A stretch of DNA of 64,000 bases from Streptomyces angustmyceticus (GCF_019933235.1 NZ_CP082945.1:3348001-3412000), one strand, 5' to 3'; shown: positions 8,629 to 17,918, numbered from the stretch's first letter. Notes: generated by a model from the sequence alone, not told the origin. Translations and numbers: made by a program.

Positions 8629-9927
8629 TCAGCGGGCGCGGGAGCCGCTGGGCAGTTCCTCCCCGGCGCGCTGTGCCGGTAGCCGGCCGCCCGGGACGCC
8701 TGCCGCGACGGGGGCGCCGGGCGCGGCGGCGGGCCGGCGCGTCCACCAGACGACGGCGGCCAGCAGGGCGAGGCCGAGCACCGGATACGGCGCCGCGAAC
8801 GGCTGCTGCCACCACGCGAAGCGCAGGTCGAGGTCGCCGGTGTGCGGGATGATCCACATCGTGCGGGCGGCGAAGGCGAGGGTGACGGCCGCCAGCAGCG
8901 CCCGGCACCACGGCCGGCGCCGGGTGCGGGCGGCGAGCGCGGCCAGCAGCGGCACGCACCAGACCCAGTGGTGGGACCAGCTGATCGGCGAGACCAGCAG
9001 CGCCGTGACGGCCGTGCACAGCACGCCCCAGCCGTCCAGGCCGCGCCGCAGGTACACCCGGCGGGCCGCGCAGAGCCCGGCCGCCGCGGTCAGCAGCGCG
9101 GGCACCGCCCACAGGAGGCCGGGCTCGGGGTCGTGCAGCACCCGGCTGATCAGGCCCTGGAGCGACTGGTTGTCGACGATCCAGGCCGTGCCGACCCGGC
9201 CGGTCTCGAACATCCGCCGCGTCCAGAACTCGACGCTGGCGTCGGGCAGCACCAGCCAGCCCAGCAGCGCCGAGGCCAGGAACCCGCCGAGGACGGTGAA
9301 CGCCGCCTTCACCCGGCCGGTGACCAGGAGGTAGAGGCCGAAGAGCGCGGGCGTGAGCTTGATGCCCGCCGCGATGCCCGTGGCGAACCCCTTGAGGCGG
9401 GCGCCGTCCGGGCGGGAGAGGTCCCACAGGACCAGGCAGGTCAGCGCGAGGTTGACCTGCCCGAAGACGAGGGTCTGGAAGACCGGCTCCAGCCAGAGGC
9501 CGAGCGCGGTGCAGACGAGGACGGCGGGCGCCGAGCCGGCGGCCCCGCGCAGCCCGGCGGCCTTGCAGGAGAGGTGGATGAGCAGGGCGAGCAGGGCCGC
9601 GTTGACCAGCGCGCCGACGACGATGAGGTGGCCGAGGGAGAGCCAGGTGGTCGGTATGAAGAGCACGGCCGCGAAGGGCGGATAGGTGGCCGGAAGGGCC
9701 CACTTGGTGACCGTGAAACCGTAGAGATCACCGCCGTCCCTGGCCGCCTGCCCCTCGGCGCGGTAGACCGCTATGTCGGACATCGGCATCGGCATGACCT
9801 GGTAGAGCAGCCACAGCCCGGCCAGCGACGCCACGAGCAGCGCCGCCGCGATCACCAACCCCCGGGGGCGGGTGATGCCCTGCCCCCAGCTCCGTCTCCC
9901 GGTCCGCGTCCCTTCGGCGGCAGACAC
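8629..9927 (-). CDS. GT87-family mannosyltransferase (DUF2029), membrane protein
   Basis: A 432-residue polytopic protein with about ten hydrophobic helices. The early periplasmic motif SDIAVYRAEG holds the Asp typical of the polyprenyl-phosphate-mannose-using GT87 family (PimE-like). WSHHWVW and GQVNL loops also fit the family. It probably transfers mannose from a lipid carrier to a glycolipid or protein outside the membrane; the acceptor is unknown. The ATG start is clear and the N-terminus is basic before the first helix. It stands alone on its strand. Confidence 0.88.
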   Translation of the reverse strand: MSAAEGTRTGRRSWGQGITRPRGLVIAAALLVASLAGLWLLYQVMPMPMSDIAVYRAEGQAARDGGDLYGFTVTKWALPATYPPFAAVLFIPTTWLSLGHLIVVGALVNAALLALLIHLSCKAAGLRGAAGSAPAVLVCTALGLWLEPVFQTLVFGQVNLALTCLVLWDLSRPDGARLKGFATGIAAGIKLTPALFGLYLLVTGRVKAAFTVLGGFLASALLGWLVLPDASVEFWTRRMFETGRVGTAWIVDNQSLQGLISRVLHDPEPGLLWAVPALLTAAAGLCAARRVYLRRGLDGWGVLCTAVTALLVSPISWSHHWVWCVPLLAALAARTRRRPWCRALLAAVTLAFAARTMWIIPHTGDLDLRFAWWQQPFAAPYPVLGLALLAAVVWWTRRPAAAPGAPVAAGVPGGRLPAQRAGEELPSGSRAR

Positions 9928-10075
9928 CCCTTGTCCCCTCCCCGTCGCCCTGCGTGGTCCTCTGGCGGCGACGCTAATGGATCGCGGCCGACGGGCCGTA
10001 ACGGTTTCCGGTCATCCCGGCGTCGGCGCGGAGGTGCTTCGTCGAGGACGCCGGCCGGATCAGACGCCCGCCGGA

Positions 10076-10378
10076 TCAGGCGTCCGTCGCCCCGGCCGCC
10101 CGCCGTCGGCCTGCACTGCCCCTGCCGCCCGGAGATCCGCCGCCTCTGTCGTCCGGGGAGTCGTCGGTGGAGTCGTCCGCGTACTCGCCCATGACGGCGA
10201 CGCTGAAGGCGGCCGTGGCGAAGACCTTGATCGCGCGGAGGGCGTTGCCGAGGACGTAGCGGTGCTCGTGGACGGGCGCCGCGTCGCGCGCGGGGTCCGT
10301 GCCGAGGGCCGTGGCGCCCTTGACCGGGTGAAGGGAGACGGGATGTGCGGAACCTGGGGGAATCGCTGCGCTGCTCAT
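10076..10378 (-). CDS. Small conserved hypothetical protein
   Basis: A 100-residue protein with no recognised domain. The middle (HRYVLGNALRAIKVFATAAFSVAVMGEYADD) is mildly hydrophobic and conserved-looking; the tail is Gly/Arg-rich and probably disordered. ATG at 10378 is preceded by GGAG and gives a sensible N-terminus (MSSAAIPPG). It is divergent from the HelR-like gene across a 354-base region, so shared control is possible. I cannot assign a function. Confidence 0.6.
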   Translation of the reverse strand: MSSAAIPPGSAHPVSLHPVKGATALGTDPARDAAPVHEHRYVLGNALRAIKVFATAAFSVAVMGEYADDSTDDSPDDRGGGSPGGRGSAGRRRAAGATDA

Positions 10379-10541
10379 GTCTCCATGATGAAATTCACGC
10401 GATTGCAGCACATCGGTCCATAGGTCCATCCTTGGGCCCCGGCGTCAGTCTCCAGACCCACTCCGCCCCCTACGGGAGGGCTACGGCGCTCTCGGGGTTC
10501 GTCCGCACCGGAACGACCGCCGCAACCCCGCCGGAAATCCG

Positions 10542-10571
10542 TTGGCGCCCCTCCGGGCCGCTGACTACAAT
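10542..10571 (+). promoter_or_regulatory. Candidate housekeeping promoter of the HelR-like gene
   Basis: TTGGCG (10542-10547), 18 bases, TACAAT (10566-10571) fit the HrdB-type pattern. It lies about 160 bases before the GTG at 10733, implying a long leader. The rest of the 354-base gap (10379-10732) holds no gene that I can support. I did not see a convincing rifamycin-associated element. Confidence 0.55.
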
Positions 10572-10732
10572 CGCGCGTCTGCCTGCCTCCCGCCGAGGAG
10601 TGCCGCCGGCCGGTCGGAAACCGGACGGTCCTTCGCTTCACGCCGCTGACCCGCGCCGCGCACCGACACCGGCCCGCCGCGCCCGCTCGCCCCGGCGCGC
10701 CCGCCGAAGTACCCGCCACCGGAGGCAACGCC

Positions 10733-12889
10733 GTGCCCTCGCACGCCCCCCACCCCGCACCGACGACGCCACGCGCCGAGAGCCCCTCGCCGTCGCCCGG
10801 CCACCCCCTGACCGACCCCGGATCACACCCCGACGCCCACCCGCAGGACCCCGACCCCCTCCAGCGCGAAAAGGCCCACCTGGCCGCCTCCCGGTCCGCG
10901 CTGCGCGCCATGCGCGAGGACGCCGAGGCGCTGAACATCGCCGATGTCACCGCGAACTGGGTCAACGCCGAGGTCCTGCAGGGCGAGATCGACGCCCGGA
11001 TCAAGTCGCTCGCCGACCTCGCCCACACCCCGCTCTTCTTCGGCCGCCTCGACTACCTCCACTCCCCGGGGCTCGACCTCGCCGAGGGTGCCCCGGGCGA
11101 GAACTTCTACATCGGGCGGCGGCACGTCCACGACGCCGACGGCGACCCCATGGTCATCGACTGGCGCGCGCCCGTCTCCCAGCCGTTCTACCGGGCCTCC
11201 AAGAAGGACCCGATGGACCTCCGGCTGCGCCGCCGCTTCGGTTACACGGCCGGGGAGTTGACCGCTTACGAGGACGAGCACCTCACCGACCCCGCCGAGG
11301 CGGAACGGACCAGCCGGCTCCTCCAGTCCGAGATCGAGCGCCCGCGCGTCGGCCCGATGCGGGACATCGTCGCCACCATCCAGCCGGAGCAGGACGAGAT
11401 CGTGCGGGCCGGCATCGGCGGCTCGGTCTGCGTCCAGGGGGCGCCCGGCACCGGCAAGACGGCGGTCGGCCTGCACCGTGTCGCGTACCTGCTCTACGCG
11501 CACCGCGAGCGGCTGGCCCGCGCCGGCACTCTCGTGATCGGCCCGAACCGCTCGTTCCTGCACTACATCGAGCAGGTGCTGCCGGCCCTCGGCGAGCTGG
11601 AGGTCAAGCAGGCCACGGTCGACGACCTGGTCGGCCATGTGGAGGTGCGCGGCACGGACGAGGCGGCCGCCGCGACGGTCAAGGGCGACGCGCGCATGGC
11701 GCAGGTGCTGCGGCGGGCGGTCCGCTCGCACGTCACGATGCCGCAGGAGCCCTGCGTGGTGGTCCGCGGCTCCCGCCGCTGGCGCGTACCGGCCTATGAA
11801 CTCGAAGAGATCGTCCGGGAGTTGAGGGACCGGGACATCCGCTACGGCGCGGCCCGCGAGGCGCTGCCGCAGCGGATCGCGCACGCCGTCCTGGTCCGGA
11901 TGGAGCAGGCGGGCGAGGCCCCGGACGACCGGGTGCAGGACGCGGTGGCCCGCAACGCCGCCGTGAAGGCCACGGTCAAGGCGGTGTGGCCGCCCGTCGA
12001 CCCGGCCAAGCTGGTGCTGCGGCTGCTGGGCGACGCGGAGTTCCTGGCCGAGCAGGCCGAGGGGATCCTGACGCCCGAGGAGCAGAAAACGATCGTGTGG
12101 GCCAGGCCGGCCCGCGGCGTGAAGAGCGCCAAGTGGTCCGCCGCCGACGCGGTGTTGATCGACGAGGCGATGGACCTGGTCGCCCGCACCCACTCCCTGG
12201 GCCATGTGGTCCTCGACGAGGCGCAGGACCTCTCCCCCATGCAGTACCGCGCGGTCGGCCGCCGCTGCACGACCGGCTCCGCGACCGTCCTGGGCGACAT
12301 CGCCCAGGGGACCACCCCCTGGGCGACCGGCACCTGGGAGGAGGCACTGACCCACCTGGGCAAGCCCGGCTCGGTCGTCGAGGAGCTCACCCAGGGCTTC
12401 CGGGTGCCGCGCGAGGTGATCGCCTACGCGTCCCGGCTGCTGCCCGCCATCGCCCCCGACCTGACGGAGGCCACGTCCATCCGTGAGTCGGCGGGCGACT
12501 TCGCGATCCGCGCGGTCGCACCCGAGGATCTGACCGCCGCCACCCTCGCCGCCTGCGACGACGCGCTGGCGAAGGAGGGCTCGATCGGCCTGATCGCCGC
12601 GGAGGCCCGGATTCCGGAGCTGCGCGCGGCGCTGGCGGCGACGGGCGTGACGTGCCTGGCGCCCGGCGAGGAGACCTCGGCCGAGGCCCGGCTGACGCTG
12701 GTGCCCGCCACGCTCGCCAAGGGTCTGGAGTACGACTACGTCGTCCTGGACGAGCCGGCCGCGATCGTCGACGGCGAACCGGACGAACGCACCGGCCTGC
12801 GCCGCCTCTACGTCTGCCTGACCCGGCCGGTGTCCGGCCTGACGGTGGTGCATGCGGCGGCCCTGCCGGAGGCCCTGGCCGGCCCCTGA
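10733..12889 (+). CDS. helR: HelD-like RNA polymerase recycling ATPase, HelR type
   Basis: A 718-residue UvrD/HelD-like ATPase. Proteins of this type pry stalled RNA polymerase off DNA, and HelR in Streptomyces also removes rifamycin-bound polymerase. Visible: a Pro-rich start, an N-terminal helical arm (HLAASRSALRAMREDAEALN), VIDWRAPVSQPFYR, Walker A GAPGTGKT (236-243), VLDEAQDLSP, the QGFRVPREV motif and a C-terminal LAKGLEYDYVVLDEP. Length and arm sequence favour HelR over other HelD classes. GTG start with GGAGG six bases upstream. Confidence 0.85.
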   Translation: MPSHAPHPAPTTPRAESPSPSPGHPLTDPGSHPDAHPQDPDPLQREKAHLAASRSALRAMREDAEALNIADVTANWVNAEVLQGEIDARIKSLADLAHTPLFFGRLDYLHSPGLDLAEGAPGENFYIGRRHVHDADGDPMVIDWRAPVSQPFYRASKKDPMDLRLRRRFGYTAGELTAYEDEHLTDPAEAERTSRLLQSEIERPRVGPMRDIVATIQPEQDEIVRAGIGGSVCVQGAPGTGKTAVGLHRVAYLLYAHRERLARAGTLVIGPNRSFLHYIEQVLPALGELEVKQATVDDLVGHVEVRGTDEAAAATVKGDARMAQVLRRAVRSHVTMPQEPCVVVRGSRRWRVPAYELEEIVRELRDRDIRYGAAREALPQRIAHAVLVRMEQAGEAPDDRVQDAVARNAAVKATVKAVWPPVDPAKLVLRLLGDAEFLAEQAEGILTPEEQKTIVWARPARGVKSAKWSAADAVLIDEAMDLVARTHSLGHVVLDEAQDLSPMQYRAVGRRCTTGSATVLGDIAQGTTPWATGTWEEALTHLGKPGSVVEELTQGFRVPREVIAYASRLLPAIAPDLTEATSIRESAGDFAIRAVAPEDLTAATLAACDDALAKEGSIGLIAAEARIPELRAALAATGVTCLAPGEETSAEARLTLVPATLAKGLEYDYVVLDEPAAIVDGEPDERTGLRRLYVCLTRPVSGLTVVHAAALPEALAGP

Positions 12890-12937
12890 GGACGGGGTAC
12901 CGGCCGGTGGCTCGGCCCCGGGGCGCCGGCCGGCGGT

Positions 12938-13660
12938 TCAGACCGGCTGGGCGACGGGCTGGTCCAGCGCCTCCCGCCAGGTCCGTACGGCCGCCGCGTC
13001 CACCGGCGCCGACCATCCTGCGGGCCGGGCGGCGCCCCCGATGTGGAACGCGTCGAGACCGGCCGCGCGCAGCGCCGGCAGATGGCCGAGCGCGAGGCCG
13101 CCGCCGACCAGGATCCGCGGGCCGTACCCGGGCTCGTCCGCGGCCGTGCGCGCCTGCTCGGCCAGCAGCGTCGGCACGCCCGCGGCCACGCCCTGCGCCG
13201 CCCCGGCCGTCAGGTAGGTGTCGAGCCCCGCGGTGCCGGCCGCGCCCGACAGCTCCTTGCGCAGCGCGTCCCGGTCGGCGGCCCGGTCGATGGCCCGGTG
13301 GAAGGTCCACCGGCAGCCTTCGATCGCCCCGGCCAGCGCCGCCACCGCTTCGAGGTCCGGCCGCCCGTCCGGCGTCAGAAAGCCCAGGACGAACTCGTCG
13401 GCGCCCTCCGCCCGCAGCGCCGCCGCCTCCTCGCACAGCGCCGTCACGTCACCGGCCGCGAAGCCGTCGGCGGCCCGCAGCATCACCCGCAGCGGAAGAC
13501 CGACCGCCGCCCGGGTCGCCGCGAAGACCTCCCGGGGCGGGGTGAGCCCGTCGGCCGCCATGTCCGTGACCAGCTCCAGGCGGTCGGCCCCGCCGGCCCG
13601 GGCGGCGACCGCGTCCCGCGGGCCGAGCGCGATCACCTCCAGGAGCGCGCGCTTGCTCAT
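12938..13660 (-). CDS. cutC: CutC-family protein
   Basis: A 240-residue TIM-barrel protein named for copper homeostasis, though its true biochemical activity is poorly established. LLEVIALGPRDAVAARAGGADRLEL at the start, GLTPP (about 38-42) and the C-terminal GGAARP segment are typical of CutC. ATG at 13660 has GAAGGA a few bases upstream. A DasR-like palindrome lies 83 bases upstream. The gene is convergent with the HelR-like gene and divergent from the HD-domain gene. Confidence 0.9.
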   Translation of the reverse strand: MSKRALLEVIALGPRDAVAARAGGADRLELVTDMAADGLTPPREVFAATRAAVGLPLRVMLRAADGFAAGDVTALCEEAAALRAEGADEFVLGFLTPDGRPDLEAVAALAGAIEGCRWTFHRAIDRAADRDALRKELSGAAGTAGLDTYLTAGAAQGVAAGVPTLLAEQARTAADEPGYGPRILVGGGLALGHLPALRAAGLDAFHIGGAARPAGWSAPVDAAAVRTWREALDQPVAQPV

Positions 13661-13742
13661 ATGACCCAATCCTTCGATGACGACGTGACGAGACGGACGA
13701 CGTGCGGTGACGGGCGACGTGCGGAGCCGTACCACCACCACA

Positions 13743-13758
13743 ACAGGTCTAGTCCAAT
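13743..13758 (-). promoter_or_regulatory. DasR-like palindrome upstream of cutC
   Basis: On the minus strand this reads ATTGGACTAGACCTGT, matching 13 of 16 positions of the DasR responsive element (A[C/G]TGGTCTAGACCA[C/G]T). It shares TGGACTAGACCT with the site before nagK. The remainder of 13661-14020 has no supported gene. Whether cutC belongs to the amino-sugar regulon is unproven. Confidence 0.35.
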
Positions 13759-14020
13759 ATCCCAGACTACGGGCCACCGCGCGCCCCGGGGCCCACCTCG
13801 GCACCGGCGCGGCCGGAATCCGCCCGTACGCCGCAGTGGTGGCCGTACGCCTACCCGGATGGCCTGCCTCCGCCCCGGCGTGCCCCCCGGCCTCGCGGTG
13901 CGGGCCTCGCGCACCGCCGACCCGGGTGGCGCGGCCCACCGCCCCCTCCCGCCACGACCGCGCCCCCGGCGGAACGGACATCGCCGTCCGCCCCGCTTTC
14001 CGTGCGGATCCCGAGGCACA

Positions 14021-14713
14021 ATGGCGGGCATGACCTCCGTGTCCCGTACGGCAGACACCACCGACCCGGCGCAGGAGCTGCGGCAGCGATGGGCCGTGAC
14101 CGTCGCCAAGGCCCGCGGCACCAAGAACCCCTCGGCCCCCGACCCCGCCCCGTACGCGGACAACCTCCTGTCCCGTTGGCGGGAACCGCAGCGCCGCTAC
14201 CACACCGTCGACCACCTGACCGCGGTCCTCTACCGCATCGACGAACTGGCGCAGCACGCCGACGACTTGCCCACCGTCCAGTTGGCGGCCTGGTTCCACG
14301 ACGCCGTCTACCGTCCGGACCGCTCCGAGAACGAGGAGCGCAGCGCGGCCCTCGCCGAACGCGCGCTGCCCGAGCTGGGCGTCGGCCCGGCCCGCACCGC
14401 CGAGGTCGCCCGCCTGGTGCGGCTCACCGTCACCCACGACCCGGCGCCCGACGACCCGGACGGCGAGGTGCTGTGCGACGCCGACCTCGCCGTGCTCGCC
14501 GGCTCCCCCGACGAGTACGCGGCCTACGCCGCCGCGGTCCGCGCCGAGTACGCCTTCGTCCCCGACCCCGACTTCCTCGCCGGCCGCTCCGCCGTGCTCT
14601 CCCAACTCCTCGCCCTCCCCCGCCTGTTCCGGACCCCCCGCGGCTACGACCGCTGGGAACACCTCGCCCGCCGCAACCTCACGACGGAGCTGGACCTGCT
14701 GCTGGGCGCGTAG
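14021..14713 (+). CDS. HD-domain metal-dependent phosphohydrolase
   Basis: 230 residues. The HD signature is split as YHTVDHLTAVL (H..H) and AWFHDAVY (His-Asp), followed by DADLAVLAGSP, the pattern of small predicted metal-dependent HD hydrolases. Nucleotide or phosphate-ester substrates are typical of the superfamily, but none can be named. Two ATGs are possible (14021 and 14030); I took the first, with GAGG four bases away. It is soluble with no membrane segment. Confidence 0.82.
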   Translation: MAGMTSVSRTADTTDPAQELRQRWAVTVAKARGTKNPSAPDPAPYADNLLSRWREPQRRYHTVDHLTAVLYRIDELAQHADDLPTVQLAAWFHDAVYRPDRSENEERSAALAERALPELGVGPARTAEVARLVRLTVTHDPAPDDPDGEVLCDADLAVLAGSPDEYAAYAAAVRAEYAFVPDPDFLAGRSAVLSQLLALPRLFRTPRGYDRWEHLARRNLTTELDLLLGA

Positions 14714-14901
14714 GGGCGGGGCTCACGCCCCCGGCGACCGTCCGCTTCCGGCGGCGCTACGGCACCACGCAGCACCGCGGTATCGCGGCACCACGACACC
14801 GCGGCACACCCGCCCCGCAGCGCCCACCCATCACCCGCGAAACCCCGCGGGAACCGCCCGCTCCGGGAATGTGCGCCGTCCTATCGCTGTTAGTAGCTGA
14901 T

Positions 14902-16239
14902 ATGCCAGCTCCGCCCGACCGCACCCGCCTGCCCGTCGCCGTCTACGTCCTCGGCCTGTCCGTCTTCGCTCTCGGCACGTCCGAGTTCATGCTCTCCGGC
15001 ATCCTCCAGCCGCTCGCCCGCGATCTCCGGGTCTCGATTCCGCAGGCCGGGCTCCTGGTCTCCGCCTTCGCGATCGGCATGGTGGTCGGCGCGCCGGTGC
15101 TCGCCGCCGCGACGCTCCGGCTCCCGCGCCGGACGACCCTGATCGCCCTGCTCGCCGTCTTCGGCCTGGGCCAGGTGGCGGGCGCGCTGGCCCCCTCCTA
15201 CGGCGTGCTGTTCGCCTCCCGCGTCGTGAGCGCGCTGGCCTGCGCCGGGTTCTGGGCGGTGGGTGCGGCCGTGGCCGTCTCGCTGGTGCCGGTGACCGCA
15301 CGGGCCCGCGCGATGGCGGTGATGGTCGGCGGCCTGAGCATCGCCAATATCGCCGGCGTTCCGGCCGGCGCCCTGCTCGGCCAGCACGCCGGCTGGCGCG
15401 CCGCCTTCTGGGCCGTGGCCGGCCTGGCCGCGATCGGCCTGCTCGGCGTGGTCGCACTGGTGCCGCGGACGGCCGTGCCCACCGGCGACGACCGCCCGCA
15501 GCTCCGCCGTGAGCTGACCATCTACAAGGACAAGCAGGTCTGGCTGGCGCTGACCGCCACGGCCCTGAACGGCGCCGCGGTCTTCGCGCTCTTCTCGTAC
15601 CTCTCGCCGCTGCTGACCGACACCGCCGGCCTCGCCGAGAGCTGGGTGCCGACGGTGCTGGCGCTGTTCGGCGTCGGCGCGCTGATCGGTACGTTCATCG
15701 GCGGCCGGATCGCCGACGCGCACCTCTTCGGGACGCTCTTCGGCGGCATCATCGCGTCGACGGTGGTGCTGGCCGTCCTGGCGCTGACCGCACACAGCGC
15801 GGTCGCTGCCATCGCGCTGTCGCTGCTGCTCGGGGTGACCGCGTTCACCACGGCCCCGGCGCTCAACGCCCGGATGTTCAACGTGGCGAACGCCGCGCCG
15901 ACGCTGGCCGGCGCCACCACCACCGCCGCCTTCAACATCGGCAACACCCTCGGCCCCTGGCTCGGCGGCCTGGCCATCGGCGCGGGCTGGGGCTACCCAT
16001 CCGTGGCGTGGACCGGCGCCGCGCTGGCCGCCGGGGCCGTCGTCACCACCGCCGTCGCCTTCCGGCTGCACCGCGCGACCAGCAGCTCCCGCCTGATCGC
16101 CTCGTCGGCCGCCGCGGCGTCCGCACCGTCGGCACACCGGACCACGGTGACGACGAAGACGGCAGCCGCCGGAGCCGCCGAGGCGGCAGGAGCGGCCGGA
16201 GCGGCAGCCCTGGGAGCGCAGGGGCCCGAGAGCCGGTAG
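14902..16239 (+). CDS. MFS efflux transporter, Cmx/AraJ-like
   Basis: A 445-residue major-facilitator protein with about 12 hydrophobic helices. The start LPVAVYVLGLSVFALGTSEFMLSG is characteristic of the arabinose-efflux/chloramphenicol-exporter branch. The last 45 residues are an Ala/Ser-rich hydrophilic tail. Export of a small drug-like molecule is likely, the substrate is not. An in-frame ATG at 14869 would add 11 residues; 14902 better matches relatives. A strong hairpin follows the gene. Confidence 0.88.
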   Translation: MPAPPDRTRLPVAVYVLGLSVFALGTSEFMLSGILQPLARDLRVSIPQAGLLVSAFAIGMVVGAPVLAAATLRLPRRTTLIALLAVFGLGQVAGALAPSYGVLFASRVVSALACAGFWAVGAAVAVSLVPVTARARAMAVMVGGLSIANIAGVPAGALLGQHAGWRAAFWAVAGLAAIGLLGVVALVPRTAVPTGDDRPQLRRELTIYKDKQVWLALTATALNGAAVFALFSYLSPLLTDTAGLAESWVPTVLALFGVGALIGTFIGGRIADAHLFGTLFGGIIASTVVLAVLALTAHSAVAAIALSLLLGVTAFTTAPALNARMFNVANAAPTLAGATTTAAFNIGNTLGPWLGGLAIGAGWGYPSVAWTGAALAAGAVVTTAVAFRLHRATSSSRLIASSAAAASAPSAHRTTVTTKTAAAGAAEAAGAAGAAALGAQGPESR

Positions 16240-16271
16240 CGACAGGGGAACCGACCGAAACCGCAAGGCCG

Positions 16272-16315
16272 GTAGAGGCCGGAAGGCCGGTGGCCCGTAG
16301 AGGCCGGAAGGCCGG
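16272..16315. repeat. 19-bp direct repeat, two copies
   Basis: GTAGAGGCCGGAAGGCCGG occurs at 16272-16290 and again at 16297-16315, a 25-base period, just before the terminator hairpin. No coding meaning is seen. Confidence 0.85.
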
Positions 16316-16322
16316 CAGACGC

Positions 16323-16369
16323 GAGGGGCCCGGCGGGGCGCAGGCACTGTGCGCCCCGCCGGGCCCCTC
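16323..16369. terminator. Bidirectional terminator, 20-bp perfect stem
   Basis: GAGGGGCCCGGCGGGGCGCA (16323-16342) pairs perfectly with 16350-16369 around a 7-base loop. It lies between the MFS stop and the convergent split-barrel gene stop, so it can serve both. No U tract, as usual for high-GC actinobacteria. Confidence 0.9.
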
Positions 16370-16397
16370 CGCTCTCCCCCTCACACCCCGCTCTCCC

Positions 16398-16943
16398 TCA
16401 CACCCCGCCGTCGAACCTCCACCGGGTCTGGCTGTAGGTCTCTCCCCGGCCGAACCCGAAGGCCGTGACCGGCTCGACACGGAAGACCACGGCCCGGTTG
16501 CCCTGTCCCCCGTAGAACGCACCGTCGCGGACGTCGAAGTGCCAGTCGCCGCCGTACTTGTCGACGTACAGCTCGGCCAGGCGGCGCAGTGTCTCCTCGT
16601 CGCCGACCTGCACCGCCTCGCCCTCGACGACCACATCGAGCCCCGCGTGCAGATCGTTGCCGCCGGCGGTCGAGGTCGTCAGCACGCAGTGCGCGTTGGC
16701 GGCGAGGTTCCTCGCCTTGCGTTCGCCGGGGCCGGTGCAGAAGTGGAGGGCGCCGTCCGACCAGACGGCGAGCAGCGGAGTGACATGCGGGCGACCGTCG
16801 GGGCGGACGGTGGTGAGCCAGAAGATCTCCGCCTCGGTCATCCCGCCGACGGCCGCGCGCCATCCGGTCGCCGTGGCGTCCTCGCTGCTGTAGTCGGGGT
16901 CGAGATCGGTGGCCGGCTCCCGCTCCGGTTCGCTGGCTGACAT
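16398..16943 (-). CDS. FMN-binding split-barrel (pyridoxamine-oxidase-like) protein
   Basis: A 181-residue member of the pyridoxamine 5'-phosphate oxidase-like superfamily. IFWLTTVRPDGRPHVTPLLAVW (about 40-61), followed by GPGERKARNL and DVVVEGEAVQV, is the typical FMN- or F420-binding barrel. Actinobacteria have many such F420/FMN reductases, so oxidation of pyridoxamine should not be assumed. The first 30 residues are acidic and probably disordered. ATG start. It is convergent with the MFS gene across the terminator. Confidence 0.85.
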   Translation of the reverse strand: MSASEPEREPATDLDPDYSSEDATATGWRAAVGGMTEAEIFWLTTVRPDGRPHVTPLLAVWSDGALHFCTGPGERKARNLAANAHCVLTTSTAGGNDLHAGLDVVVEGEAVQVGDEETLRRLAELYVDKYGGDWHFDVRDGAFYGGQGNRAVVFRVEPVTAFGFGRGETYSQTRWRFDGGV

Positions 16944-17213
16944 GGCTGTCCCCTTCCGATACGGCGCGCGGTCAGGCCCATCGTGCGCGGGCCCGCCGTC
17001 GAGCCCCCGCTACGACGCGCCGCGGCGGGCCGTACGGGACGCGACGGCGGCGCCACACTGTCCCGCCTCTCCCCCGCTCCCCCTCCCGCCCCACCCCTCC
17101 CCCACCTCACGCCGTCGGCGCAGGCCGGTCACCTGACACCGTCGGCGCCAGCCGGCCGCCTCACGCCCTCGGTGCCACCAGGTGCTTCTCACCGTCGACG
17201 CCGGTCAGTCGCC

Positions 17214-17489
17214 TCAGCCCTCCGGCGCCGGCCGGTTCTTGGGGCGCCGTAGCCCCGCGGCCGTCAGGCGGCGCAACAGTTCCTTGCTGCCGACCTCCAC
17301 GGCCCCGGCCCGCACCGCGTCGCCGTACCGCTCGGCCGGCAGGTCGTAGTGGTCGCGCTCGAACGCCCGCCGGGGCGCGCCGATTCCCGCCGCGAAGGCG
17401 TGCAGTTCGTCGAAGGAGTGATCGCTGACCAGGTGCGACCACATCCGGCCGTGCCCGGGCCAGGTGGGCGGATCGATGTAGACCGCCAC
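17214..17489 (-). CDS. DUF4031 protein
   Basis: A 91-residue protein starting VAVYIDPPTWPGHGRMWSHLVSD, the DUF4031 signature. Function is unknown. GTG at 17489 is chosen because the family begins at this motif; an ATG at 17522 in the same frame would add 11 arginine-rich residues. It lies 57 bases after the next gene upstream on the same strand and is probably co-transcribed. The 270 bases beyond its stop hold loosely repeated GTCGGCGC-type segments and no gene. Confidence 0.8.
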   Translation of the reverse strand: MAVYIDPPTWPGHGRMWSHLVSDHSFDELHAFAAGIGAPRRAFERDHYDLPAERYGDAVRAGAVEVGSKELLRRLTAAGLRRPKNRPAPEG

Positions 17490-17546
17490 GTCAGCCCGCC
17501 CGCCGGAGCGCCGTCGCCGCATCAGCCCGCCGCACCATCGACCGCC

Positions 17547-17918
17547 TCACCCCTCCATGGGGGCGCCGAGCCGCCCGACCCGCGCCACCGCCACCGCCGT
17601 CTTGGGGCAGACCCAGTGCGGGTCGGGCCCCAACTCCGGTTCGACGTCGAGCGCATGGGGATCGCCCGTCTCCGTGCACACGGGGCACAGCGGCCAGCGG
17701 CCGTACCGGTCCAGCAGGGCGTCCTGGACGTCCTGCGCTATCAGTCCCGCGACGAATGCCGCGCCTTCAGGCCATTGCTCCACCCACCACCGGCGGTGGA
17801 CCACCGCGTCCTCGACAAGGGAGACGATGTCGGCGTCGGCCACCTTGTCCGCCATCAGGTCGGCGAGCACCAGCGCCCGCGCGGCGTGCAATGCCTGTTC
17901 CAGCTCCATGTTCCCCAT
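17547..17918 (-). CDS. Conserved hypothetical protein with a CxxC pair
   Basis: A 123-residue soluble protein. The first 60 residues are helical. WPLCPVCTETGDPHALDVEPELGPDPHWVCPKT carries CPVC and a later Cys and His residues that could bind a metal. I do not recognise a named family. ATG at 17918, or nine bases later (MELEQ), are both possible. It is upstream of the DUF4031 gene on the same strand and divergent from the RpiR-type regulator. Confidence 0.6.
   Translation of the reverse strand: MGNMELEQALHAARALVLADLMADKVADADIVSLVEDAVVHRRWWVEQWPEGAAFVAGLIAQDVQDALLDRYGRWPLCPVCTETGDPHALDVEPELGPDPHWVCPKTAVAVARVGRLGAPMEG

Noticed and set aside
10379..10732. Rifamycin-associated element before the HelR-like gene
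   Set aside because: I searched by eye for the expected inverted repeat and did not find a convincing match.
10823..12853. A 676-codon minus-strand frame opposite the HelR-like gene
   Set aside because: Low-complexity antisense frame, no start signal, no domain.
17010..17213. Ordered repeat or small gene downstream of the DUF4031 gene
   Set aside because: GTCGGCGC-like similarities are irregular and no frame has coding character.
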